Part shown: in pieces, positions 41,407 through 48,781 of the stretch
Layout of the letters: the number at the start of each line of letters is the position of its first letter
Numbering within the stretch: the first letter of the stretch is position 1
Origin: CAVVKW01 sp963749035
GTDB lineage: Bacteria; Verrucomicrobiota; Verrucomicrobiia; Chthoniobacterales; JAATET01
DNA length: 64,000 bases
Assembly (NCBI GenBank): GCA_963749035.1
Contig: CAVVKW010000004.1
Location: forward strand, 868,001 to 932,000
Direction of reading: 5' to 3'
The notes under the pieces: model-generated
What the model was told of the DNA's origin: nothing
The model's input: only the letters and a program-made list of their open reading frames with translations
Databases searched by the model: none
Translations under genes and position numbers: made by a program

Positions 41407-43355
41407 AGACACCACCGTTTCTAACCCCCACCCTACTTTTCTTCGGCGCGTTCGTTGTCAGTTGGATCTACCAGACCCCCCCTTCCCTCGGCGACGATCT
41501 GAACTACTGGGGCCTCGCGATGGACCTCCACCGCGGCACGCCCGGTGCCTGGAGCGAAGAATCCTTCCACGACCTTCGGTGGCCGGTGTGGGGATTGTGT
41601 TGGCTTCTGCAAATCCCGTTCGGCTTCAGTGCGCTCTCGTATTACCTGCAGCCGATGGTCTATCTCGGTGCCGGAGCTGTGCTGGTTCACGCGATGACCC
41701 GCGAGATTGGAGCGAGCCGCTCGATTGCCCTTCTAGCCGGCATCCTTTTTCTTTTCCACCCCCAGCTCGACTCAGTCATCGACCGACCGATGCCCGATCT
41801 CTCGGAAGGTTTTTGGGTCGCTCTGGCGTTTTTTGGGTGGTTGAGGCTCATGCGATCAGAGAACGCGGGGGGCAGCGTGGGCTTTGCCGTTCTCGTCGGC
41901 CTCTGCCTGGCGATCGGCCAGGCCAATCGAATTACCGGTGTCTTCGCGATTCCGGTCCTGGTTCTGTGCACGCTCGCATTCCATCCCAAGCGAATCCTCT
42001 GGCTTGCCCTGGTCGGTTTGTTCGCTGCGTTCTTCGTGGCCGTAGAATTTGCGGTCTATTACTCGATCACGGGCGAATGGCTTCACAGCATTCAGGCCAA
42101 CCTTGGAGCCACCGGGCGAAAGGGTACGGAGACTCTGCCCGTTTGGCAGCTTCCGTTCCGGTTCCTTCCAGCCTTCTACCGCCGTTACTCCGACGTCATC
42201 TACATCGTTGCGACGATCATCGGCGTGTATCCGGCCGTCAGGTGGTTCGGCAGACCCGGCCGCGCCCTTGTCGCCTACGCTCTCCTGTATTTACTGACCT
42301 ACAGCTGCGCCTTGCAGAGCTTTTCCCCGCCTCGTCCCCTCGTTCGCGACGGCGATCGTTTCCTTGCCAGCCTCGCGTTCCCACTCTCGACACTGGCAGC
42401 CTTCGGGCTCGGTCTCGTCATCGACCAACTGAGACGTCGGCTCGATCCTTACGATCGTTGGCCACTCCATCGTCTTCTTCCCCTGGGCTTTCTTGCCCTC
42501 GTTATCGGTCTGATCTTTTTCGCGACGCGCCCTTTCCGCGAGTCCAACTATCTCAGCACGATCTCGGAGTATCTCGTCACCGTGCCGGAAGGGACGAAAG
42601 TTCTAGCGAACCCCGCACTGCAGCACGTCGTCACGATGGCAGATCCTCAGAAAGCCGAGACCTTCGATTGGACACTTAAGAAGGACCTCCTCAATCCAGG
42701 AACCGAAACGCTCCGTGTCGCGGATCGAGCGGACCAGATCTGGTTCATCCGAAAGTGGATTTGGACCGGGACCCGCAAAAAATCGGAATACGATCGGCTC
42801 TCCGGAATCGGTGACATTGCCCCCTACCTTCGTCCCCCACTCGGCGAATGGACTGCTGTCCGCTCCATCCCCAAGGGCGACGTGCCGGACTTCGTATTCC
42901 TCGATCGTCGAACTGACGGGACCGCCCTGACCTCGCTCGCTCCGGACGGTCAGCTCCTCCGTGAACTGTTCGTTCCCCAGCTCAAAGTGCCATCGGCATG
43001 GGCCCTCCCGCACCGCCGGACCGAACCCACCGAGTATTCACCCGTTCCGATCCCGCCCGCCCTCCGGGGTCAGGTCCTGTTTCTCGGCCTCAGATACTCG
43101 TCCGACGAGACCGAACCCGTTCGAGTGAACGTTTACTTCTACCGCGACGGAGATCGCTTTCACGAACTGACCCTCAAACCTTACCTCTTCCCCGACCCCA
43201 GCGAGGACTTCTTCTTCCTCACGATCCCCCCGGACGCCGATGCTCTGAGTCTTCGCCTTCGCATCTCGCCGGAGGCTCGCCGCTTCACCCTCGACCGGTT
43301 CGACCTCTTGAGGGAAGAATCACCTTCTGCCAACCTGCCTACCGACAAACCATGA
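41403..43355 (+). CDS. GT-C-like membrane glycosyltransferase, family uncertain
   Basis: The 650-residue protein resembles its upstream neighbour in layout: about 10 membrane helices in the first 380 residues, an early acidic pair (PSLGDDLNYWGLAMDLHRGT) in the first periplasmic loop, and a soluble C-terminal half. That half ends in a beta-rich domain (VNVYFYRDGDRFHELTLKPY; FFFLTIPPDADALSLRLRIS) that may bind glycan. The features fit the PMT/ArnT-like superfamily, which uses polyprenyl-phosphate sugars. It starts at a GTG overlapping the previous stop, and its own stop overlaps the lpxD start, so it may act on lipid A or another envelope glycan; that is context-based inference. Confidence 0.62.
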   Translation: MKTPPFLTPTLLFFGAFVVSWIYQTPPSLGDDLNYWGLAMDLHRGTPGAWSEESFHDLRWPVWGLCWLLQIPFGFSALSYYLQPMVYLGAGAVLVHAMTREIGASRSIALLAGILFLFHPQLDSVIDRPMPDLSEGFWVALAFFGWLRLMRSENAGGSVGFAVLVGLCLAIGQANRITGVFAIPVLVLCTLAFHPKRILWLALVGLFAAFFVAVEFAVYYSITGEWLHSIQANLGATGRKGTETLPVWQLPFRFLPAFYRRYSDVIYIVATIIGVYPAVRWFGRPGRALVAYALLYLLTYSCALQSFSPPRPLVRDGDRFLASLAFPLSTLAAFGLGLVIDQLRRRLDPYDRWPLHRLLPLGFLALVIGLIFFATRPFRESNYLSTISEYLVTVPEGTKVLANPALQHVVTMADPQKAETFDWTLKKDLLNPGTETLRVADRADQIWFIRKWIWTGTRKKSEYDRLSGIGDIAPYLRPPLGEWTAVRSIPKGDVPDFVFLDRRTDGTALTSLAPDGQLLRELFVPQLKVPSAWALPHRRTEPTEYSPVPIPPALRGQVLFLGLRYSSDETEPVRVNVYFYRDGDRFHELTLKPYLFPDPSEDFFFLTIPPDADALSLRLRISPEARRFTLDRFDLLREESPSANLPTDKP

Positions 43356-44362
43356 CCCTTCGAGAAATTGCTGATCTAACCGGCGGCCAAGTTGCCGCCG
43401 AAAACGCCGGAATCGAAATTTCCAGCCCCGCCGCGCTGTCCGAAGCCGGGCCGGGCGACGTCGCTTTTTACGGTGATCCGCGCTACCTCAATGCCCTCCG
43501 GCAGACTCGAGCCACCGCCGTCTTGGTTCCGCACGGCTGCGTCGAGCAGATCGATTCTTCCTTCGTCTCATGCGATGATCCGGCCAAGGCGTTTGCCACC
43601 GTCCTCGAGCATTTCGCGCCCCCCACGGTGACTTATGCGGCTAACGTTCACCCGACAGCCGTCATCGCACCGGACGCCGAGGTGGACCCCAGCGCTCACG
43701 TGGCCGCATTCGTGGTGGTGGAAACTGGCGCGCGCGTCGGCCCTCGCACGGTCCTCCGCTCACACGTCGTCATCGGTCACGGCGCCTCGGTTGGCGCCGA
43801 TTGTCACCTCCATCCTCGCGTGACCCTCGCCGACCGCTGCACGCTTGGCGACCGCGTCGAAATCCACAGCGGCGCCGTCATCGGTTCGGACGGGTTCGGT
43901 TATGAACTCAAGGACGGTCGCCACGTCAAGATTCCCCAAACCGGTATGGTTCAAATCGACGACGACGTCGAAGTCGGGGCAAATGCCACGATCGACCGCG
44001 CTCGCTTTGGTCGGACCTGGATCCAGTCCGGCACGAAAATCGACAACCTCGTGCAAATCGCTCACAACGTCAGAGTCGGCTCCAACTCCATCCTCTGTTC
44101 ACAGGTTGGCATCTCCGGCAGCACGCGGGTCGGGAATTACGTCACCCTCGCCGGTCAGGCAGGGATCGTGGGCCACCTCGAGATTGGCGACCAAGCCATC
44201 GTCGCCGCTCAGAGTGGGGTGAACAAAAGCGTTCCCGCTCAAGAGATCGTGGGCGGAGGACCCGCCCGCCCGATTAAGGAATACCGCGAAAACTGCGCGC
44301 AGATCTCGCGGCTCGGGAAGCTCTACAAGCGCGTCAAAGCGCTCGAGAGCCAGTCCGGATAA
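43352..44362 (+). CDS. lpxD: UDP-3-O-acylglucosamine N-acyltransferase
   Basis: LpxD adds the N-linked acyl chain to UDP-3-O-acylglucosamine in lipid A synthesis, using acyl-ACP. The N-terminal uridine-binding domain has LREIADLTGGQVAAENAGIE and LSEAGPGDVAFYGDPRYLNA. The left-handed beta-helix runs from about residue 100, with SGAVIGSDGFGYELKDGRHV, KIPQTGMVQIDDDVEVGANA, and TKIDNLVQIAHNVRVGSNSI holding the catalytic His. The C-terminal helices (YRENCAQISRLGKLYKRVKA) are typical. Its presence shows a Gram-negative outer membrane with lipid A. The 336-residue length is normal. The ATG overlaps the preceding stop. It converges on the redoxin gene. Confidence 0.96.
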   Translation: MTLREIADLTGGQVAAENAGIEISSPAALSEAGPGDVAFYGDPRYLNALRQTRATAVLVPHGCVEQIDSSFVSCDDPAKAFATVLEHFAPPTVTYAANVHPTAVIAPDAEVDPSAHVAAFVVVETGARVGPRTVLRSHVVIGHGASVGADCHLHPRVTLADRCTLGDRVEIHSGAVIGSDGFGYELKDGRHVKIPQTGMVQIDDDVEVGANATIDRARFGRTWIQSGTKIDNLVQIAHNVRVGSNSILCSQVGISGSTRVGNYVTLAGQAGIVGHLEIGDQAIVAAQSGVNKSVPAQEIVGGGPARPIKEYRENCAQISRLGKLYKRVKALESQSG

Positions 44363-44373
44363 GCCAAGGCGTC

Positions 44374-44973
44374 TCAGTATTTAATCGAGCACCCGTAAGG
44401 CTTGGTCTTCGGGTTTTCGATTTCCTCGTCAGCCTCGATCGCATCCAGTGCAGCGGTCACGTAATTGACTGCGCCATCGATCGAGTCCTCTTTCGCGTCG
44501 CTCTTACTGTCGATCGCGCCCATGTAAACCACGTTCCCCTCGCCATTGATCACGAACATTTCGGGAGTGGTCTTCGCGTTGTAAAGTTTGCCGACCTCAC
44601 CATCTTCATCGATCAGCAGAGCCGTCGCGTTCGACCCGAGTTCCTCTCTCTTCGCCTCAGCTTCCTCCGGAGTCAGATGCCCTTGCTTGCCAGGCGCCGA
44701 TGAGACGATCGTCAACCAGACGACGTCATCCTCCACCGCGGCTTCCTGCAATCCTTGCATGTTCTCGCTCGAGTAGTGCTTTTTCACGAAGGGGCACCCG
44801 TAGTTAAACCATTCGAGAACGACCGTCTTCCCCTCGAAGTCGCTCAGTGAATGCTCGGTTCCAGTGCTATCGGTCAACGTAAACGCCGGAGCGGCCTCGC
44901 CAATTTCTGGCGCTGAGAACAGAGAAGTCGCCGAAGCGAAAGCAACGGTCAGGAGGAGGAGAATCTTTTTCAT
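44374..44973 (-). CDS. Exported AhpC/TSA-type redoxin (thioredoxin fold)
   Basis: The 199-residue protein starts at the ATG at 44973 with a signal peptide (ILLLLTVAFASATSLFSA), so it acts outside the cytoplasm. The thioredoxin fold shows AAPAFTLTDSTGTEHSLSDF, then VVLEWFNYGCPFVKKHYSSE, TALLIDEDGEVGKLYNAKTT and PEMFVINGEGNVVYMGAIDS with the cis-Pro. The active site has one Cys (YGCPF) rather than CxxC; a second Cys lies in the C-terminal KPYGCSIKY and could be the resolving partner. It is probably a peroxiredoxin-like or thiol-redox protein. It follows the CoaB-like gene by 59 bp on the same strand. Confidence 0.85.
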   Translation of the reverse strand: MKKILLLLTVAFASATSLFSAPEIGEAAPAFTLTDSTGTEHSLSDFEGKTVVLEWFNYGCPFVKKHYSSENMQGLQEAAVEDDVVWLTIVSSAPGKQGHLTPEEAEAKREELGSNATALLIDEDGEVGKLYNAKTTPEMFVINGEGNVVYMGAIDSKSDAKEDSIDGAVNYVTAALDAIEADEEIENPKTKPYGCSIKY

Positions 44974-45032
44974 CCCCTCGAACTTAGATGACCTGCCCGG
45001 TTTTGCAACCGCCAGCAGCACCGATCCGTTCC

Positions 45033-45689
45033 TCAGAGTCGGCCTTCCCAAGTGTCCTCGCAGAATCTCACCAAGCCAGTTGCCAGTCCGACCTTGCCCG
45101 CAAACTCCTCGACGCCGTCATCGGTTCCCCTCACCACCAGTCCAAATCCAGTCCCCCACGCCTTGCCGTTCACGACGCACGCATCCGTGCCCCCCTCCTC
45201 GAGCTGCCGCCGGGCAGCCGCGAGCGCGCGGTCCCGCCCCCCGGCCAATTCATACTTCCAGCCGACGATCACCGCTGCCGGGAAGCGGGCTCGCAGGTCA
45301 TGAATCACCTTCGTCGCCGGACGCAATCTGAGCGTCAGCTCTCCGTCCCGACTGGAAATCTTCGCCCCTTCCACCGCGTCGCCCGTTTCGTCGGTGATTT
45401 GGATGACTTCAAAATCTGCCAATGCCGCCGCGTGCAAGACCGCCTCCGCTTCGACGTCGGCGAGGCCGCGGGCAAGGTCTTCGTTCATCAGGAAACTCCG
45501 CTGCGTCACCGCTGCGTCCAAACGTAAATCTGTCGTCGAAACGGCCGAAGAGAAACACGTGACGTTGTGTCCAGCACCGACGAAAGCATTAGCCAAGCGG
45601 ACGCCAAGTTCACCAGTCGAGAAGTTGGTCAGTCGCCGCACCTCGTCGATCGGAACGACCGCCGGACCGCATGTGATCACCACCTTCAT
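45033..45689 (-). CDS. coaB: Stand-alone phosphopantothenate-cysteine ligase (CoaB-like) domain
   Basis: The 218-residue protein matches the C-terminal CoaB half of the usual CoaBC fusion, which joins cysteine to 4'-phosphopantothenate. KVVITCGPAVVPIDEVRRLT then NFSTGELGVRLANAFVGAGH are the family signatures (ITxGxT..PID.VR.I.N.S.G..G). LHAAALADFEVIQITDETGD matches the A-A-x-x-D-F/Y segment and GGTDACVVNGKAWGTGFGLV the N-D-x-x-x-F-G loop region. No flavoprotein CoaC domain is attached or adjacent. The ATG at 45689 gives the correct N-terminus; a longer frame to 45779 is not favoured. It diverges from the bactofilin gene. Confidence 0.83.
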   Translation of the reverse strand: MKVVITCGPAVVPIDEVRRLTNFSTGELGVRLANAFVGAGHNVTCFSSAVSTTDLRLDAAVTQRSFLMNEDLARGLADVEAEAVLHAAALADFEVIQITDETGDAVEGAKISSRDGELTLRLRPATKVIHDLRARFPAAVIVGWKYELAGGRDRALAAARRQLEEGGTDACVVNGKAWGTGFGLVVRGTDDGVEEFAGKVGLATGLVRFCEDTWEGRL

Positions 45690-45739
45690 CGCCGCCCATT
45701 TTTCTAGCCCATCGACACCCCAAGCAAGACAAGAAAGTT

Positions 45740-45767
45740 TTGACACCCCCAACCGCAACAGTAGGTT
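45740..45767 (+). promoter_or_regulatory. Possible sigma-70 promoter before the bactofilin gene
   Basis: TTGACA (45740-45745, perfect -35) and TAGGTT (45762-45767, 3/6 of -10) lie 16 bp apart, 36 bp before the ATG at 45803. The -35 box is good and the -10 box weak. Confidence 0.33.
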
Positions 45768-45802
45768 TCGAACCTCCATCCAAGTCGACTTTCCACACCT
45801 TC

Positions 45803-46309
45803 ATGAACCTCAATAAAATCACTTCCGCCGCGTCATTTTCGTCCGAACCCGCTCCCTCCGGAGGCGGTTCGCGCAACGTTCTTTCGAGTGACGTCACCAT
45901 CAAAGGGACGATCAAATTCGACGACGAACTCATCTGCGACGGAAAGATCGAGGGGGAGATCATCTCCGATGGCAACCTCGTCATCGGGAAGAACGCCGAG
46001 GTCAAAGGCGAGGTCATGACGAATTCTGTCACCATCCACGGGACCGTCCTCGGCAACATCACGGTCGCGGAAAAAGCCGAACTCAAGGCTAGTTCGCAGG
46101 TCACCGGGGACCTCACCGCTTCGCGGATCGTCATCGAAGAAGGAGCCATGTTCGTTGGTAAGTCCGAAGTCACCCCCAATAAAAACTCGAAGCCGGCCGC
46201 GTCCCTATCGGGCTCTGGTGCTTCCGGAAATCAACCGTCGGCTAACCGCCCGGACGCTTCGAAATCCGAACCCGCCAAGGACGCATCCAAGGAGCCAGCC
46301 AAAGCTTAG
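45803..46309 (+). CDS. Bactofilin (polymer-forming cytoskeletal protein)
   Basis: Bactofilins form filaments or membrane-associated patches that organise cell shape, stalks or envelope enzymes. The 168-residue protein has a disordered N-terminus with Ser/Gly, then the right-handed beta-helix DUF583 core: SSDVTIKGTIKFDDELICDG, KIEGEIISDGNLVIGKNAEV, KGEVMTNSVTIHGTVLGNIT and SQVTGDLTASRIVIEEGAMF with the regular 18-20 residue rungs. A disordered Ser/Ala/Pro/Lys tail follows (about 125-168). The ATG at 45803 gives the normal start. A second, zinc-ribbon bactofilin begins 34 bp downstream, suggesting co-assembly. Confidence 0.92.
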   Translation: MNLNKITSAASFSSEPAPSGGGSRNVLSSDVTIKGTIKFDDELICDGKIEGEIISDGNLVIGKNAEVKGEVMTNSVTIHGTVLGNITVAEKAELKASSQVTGDLTASRIVIEEGAMFVGKSEVTPNKNSKPAASLSGSGASGNQPSANRPDASKSEPAKDASKEPAKA

Positions 46310-46342
46310 GCCGACCTCTACGCGTCTGCTGGGCGCCGACCC

Positions 46343-47134
46343 ATGTTTGGTGGCATCCGAAAAATCCCGACGACCTGCCCCCACTGCGGCTTCGTTCAAG
46401 ACGAACCGTCGGCGCTTATCGCGACCTACTGCCGCGGTTGTGGTGACCATTATTCGGTCGCCAAATCGCCGGACCCGAATGGTGCGTCCGCCCCGGCACC
46501 CGCCGATGCGATCGCGACCGCACCCCACCCTCGTGGCCGAGTGATTCACTGCGAGGAATGCGGTCACGATCACGAGGTGTCGCGGCACCTTCGAGCGAGT
46601 CTCTGTCCAGAATGCGGACACGAGACCGAACTCGCAGATATTCGGATCAGCAGCCACCGCACGCGCTCGGTCGACACCCGCGGCACCGTTCACGTCACGC
46701 GGTCCGGATTTCTAAATTGCACTCACACTCGCTGCGGAAGTGCACGAATCGAAGGCCGCTTCGCCGGTCGGATCGACTGCACCGGGACACTGCGTATCCG
46801 CGGAGAGGGCACTTCGCGTTCCCGAATCGAGGCCCACACGCTCGTGATTGATCGTGGCTCGGATCTCCGTTTCGCGTTCCCGATTCGAGCTGAGGAGATC
46901 GTGCTTCGCGGACGAGTCGAGGCCGACATTTTCTGTCCGGGAACGATCCGCATTGGACGCCACGGGGCGCTCGACGGCAACGTCCATGCCCGCTCCCTCG
47001 TCGTCGACAAGGGAGGCGACTACCAGGGTAGCCTCGAAGTCGCGACGACCATCATCGACAACTACCCCCGCTCTGGAACCATCCGACCGCCGGAGGTCAA
47101 AGTTCTCTCCGCGTGGGGAACGGTTTTCGCCTGA
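46343..47134 (+). CDS. Bactofilin-type protein with two N-terminal zinc ribbons
   Basis: The 263-residue protein has two CxxC...CxxC ribbons before the polymer-forming domain. Ribbon 1 uses Cys12, Cys15, Cys30 and Cys33 (TCPHCGFVQ, YCRGCGDHY); ribbon 2 uses Cys70, Cys73, Cys88 and Cys91 (HCEECGHDHE, LCPECGHETE). A disordered Pro/Ala linker lies between them. From about residue 120 the beta-helix rungs of bactofilins appear: ARIEGRFAGRIDCTGTLRIR, IEAHTLVIDRGSDLRFAFPI, VLRGRVEADIFCPGTIRIGR and VHARSLVVDKGGDYQGSLEV. Zinc ribbons commonly bind nucleic acid or protein, so this could link a bactofilin scaffold to DNA, ribosomes or another protein. It follows a standard bactofilin gene. Confidence 0.8.
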   Translation: MFGGIRKIPTTCPHCGFVQDEPSALIATYCRGCGDHYSVAKSPDPNGASAPAPADAIATAPHPRGRVIHCEECGHDHEVSRHLRASLCPECGHETELADIRISSHRTRSVDTRGTVHVTRSGFLNCTHTRCGSARIEGRFAGRIDCTGTLRIRGEGTSRSRIEAHTLVIDRGSDLRFAFPIRAEEIVLRGRVEADIFCPGTIRIGRHGALDGNVHARSLVVDKGGDYQGSLEVATTIIDNYPRSGTIRPPEVKVLSAWGTVFA

Positions 47135-47260
47135 CCCTTCGGACCGGCACGCCTGCATTCGTGGCCTTTGACGATCAGAGAGGCCGGCGGAATTTCCACC
47201 TCCCAGCCGAAACGAACCAGACTCCGGATCTGCTTTCTCACGTTCCCAAACCGCACCCTT

Positions 47261-47280
47261 GAAGTTTCGCAAAAAACTTC
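47261..47280. promoter_or_regulatory. Perfect inverted repeat just upstream of the NtrC-type regulator
   Basis: GAAGTTT (47261-47267) and AAACTTC (47274-47280) form a perfect 7-bp inverted repeat with a 6-nt spacer, ending 3 bp before the TTG at 47284. It could be an operator for the regulator itself or an RNA hairpin masking its translation start. Confidence 0.4.
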
Positions 47281-47283
47281 CCA

Positions 47284-48696
47284 TTGTGCGCCAAAGTGGC
47301 GCGAACTCATACCATCCTCATCGTCGACGATGAAAAAAACACCCGGGATGGCCTCCGAGATGCACTCGAGGATAATTTCGAGGTCTTCGTCGCACCTAAC
47401 ATCGCCGGAGCCATCGCTGCGATGGAAGCTGAGCCTCCCGACGTTCTCCTCACCGACCTTCGCCTCGGTGCCGACGACGGCATGGATCTGATCGAGCGGA
47501 CGCTCGCGCGTCCCCGGCCGCCCGTCTGCATCATGATGACCGCATACGGTTCGGTCGACACCGCCGTCGAAGCCATGAAGCGCGGGGCCTACGACTTCGT
47601 GACGAAACCGGTCAACATCGACCGACTCGAACTCCTGGTTCGCCGAGCACTTCATGACCGCGCCACTCGGGAGGAGAACGCGGAACTCAAACAGCAAGTC
47701 ACCGGCTCGAGTTCTCTCGAAGCGATGATCGGCCGATCGCCAGCCATGGTCCGCGTCTTCGACACGATTCGGCAGGTCGCACCCTCCCGCGCGACCGTCT
47801 TGATTCAGGGAGAAAGCGGCACCGGGAAAGAACTGGCCGCGCGCGCCATTCACAACCTCTCGAATCGGACCGCGCGAAAGTTTGTCGCCATCCACTGCAT
47901 GGCGCTTTCACCGCAACTTCTCGAATCCGAACTCTTCGGGCACGAACGCGGTGCCTACACCGGTGCCACCGAAAGGCGAGCCGGGCGGTTCGAGCAAGCC
48001 AACGGCGGCACGCTTTTCCTCGACGAGATCGGCGAGATCGACGCCGCGATTCAGGTAAAAATTCTCCGCGTCCTCGGCGAGCGAAGCTTCGAGCGCGTCG
48101 GCGGGAATCGCACGATCCAAGCGGACGTTCGTCTCGTCGCCGCCACGAACAAGGACCTCGCGACACTCGTCGCCGAGGGGAAGTTTCGCGACGACCTCTT
48201 CTTCCGCCTGAACGTCGTGCAACTCACCATGCCGCCGCTCCGCGACCGCCGGGAAGACATCCCCCTCCTCGTGATTTCTTTTTTGAAACATTCGGCTCGC
48301 GAAAACGACAAACCTCACCGCGAACTCACTCCCGAAGCGATGGCATCCATCGTCCACTACGACTGGCCGGGCAACGTCCGGGAGCTACGGACCGCCGTCG
48401 AACACGGTGTCGTGATGTGCAATTCGTCGCGGATCGGCCTCGGCGATCTCCCGAGCTTCGTCCGCGAATCCATTCCCCCCGTCGTCCCGTCCCGGTCGAT
48501 GACCGCCGCCCCGCCACAATCCCACTTGGCATCTCCTCCTTCCGACGCCTTGAACTTGCACCATTCCGAGAGAGCCCTAATCTATCGGGCGCTCGAGGAG
48601 ACTGGCGGCAATCGCACGAAAGCCGCCGACCGCCTCGGCATCAGTCGCCGAACGCTCCACCGCCGCCTCAAAGAATTGGACATTACCAAACGCTGA
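47284..48696 (+). CDS. NtrC-family sigma-54-dependent response regulator
   Basis: The 470-residue protein activates sigma-54 RNA polymerase when phosphorylated. The receiver domain has ILIVDDEKNTRDGLRDALED, phospho-acceptor Asp58 (VLLTDLRLGADDGM) and FVTKPVNIDR. The AAA+ domain has LIQGESGTGKELAARAIHNL (Walker A, 176-183), the sigma-54 contact loop as GAYTGA (223-228), GGTLFLDEIGEIDAAIQVKI (Walker B) and FRDDLFFRLNVVQLTMPPLR. The C-terminal Fis-type HTH is GGNRTKAADRLGISRRTLHR. The start is uncertain: TTG at 47284 or GTG at 47296, both just after an inverted repeat and without a clear Shine-Dalgarno. No partner kinase is adjacent. Targets are unknown. Confidence 0.93.
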   Translation: MCAKVARTHTILIVDDEKNTRDGLRDALEDNFEVFVAPNIAGAIAAMEAEPPDVLLTDLRLGADDGMDLIERTLARPRPPVCIMMTAYGSVDTAVEAMKRGAYDFVTKPVNIDRLELLVRRALHDRATREENAELKQQVTGSSSLEAMIGRSPAMVRVFDTIRQVAPSRATVLIQGESGTGKELAARAIHNLSNRTARKFVAIHCMALSPQLLESELFGHERGAYTGATERRAGRFEQANGGTLFLDEIGEIDAAIQVKILRVLGERSFERVGGNRTIQADVRLVAATNKDLATLVAEGKFRDDLFFRLNVVQLTMPPLRDRREDIPLLVISFLKHSARENDKPHRELTPEAMASIVHYDWPGNVRELRTAVEHGVVMCNSSRIGLGDLPSFVRESIPPVVPSRSMTAAPPQSHLASPPSDALNLHHSERALIYRALEETGGNRTKAADRLGISRRTLHRRLKELDITKR

Positions 48697-48781
48697 CCCC
48701 TCTCGGACCGTCCAATGCCCCCTCCACGGACACCTCCTCGCGACCTCGGCCACTTCGTTTTTTCACACCGCCCTCACCTTA

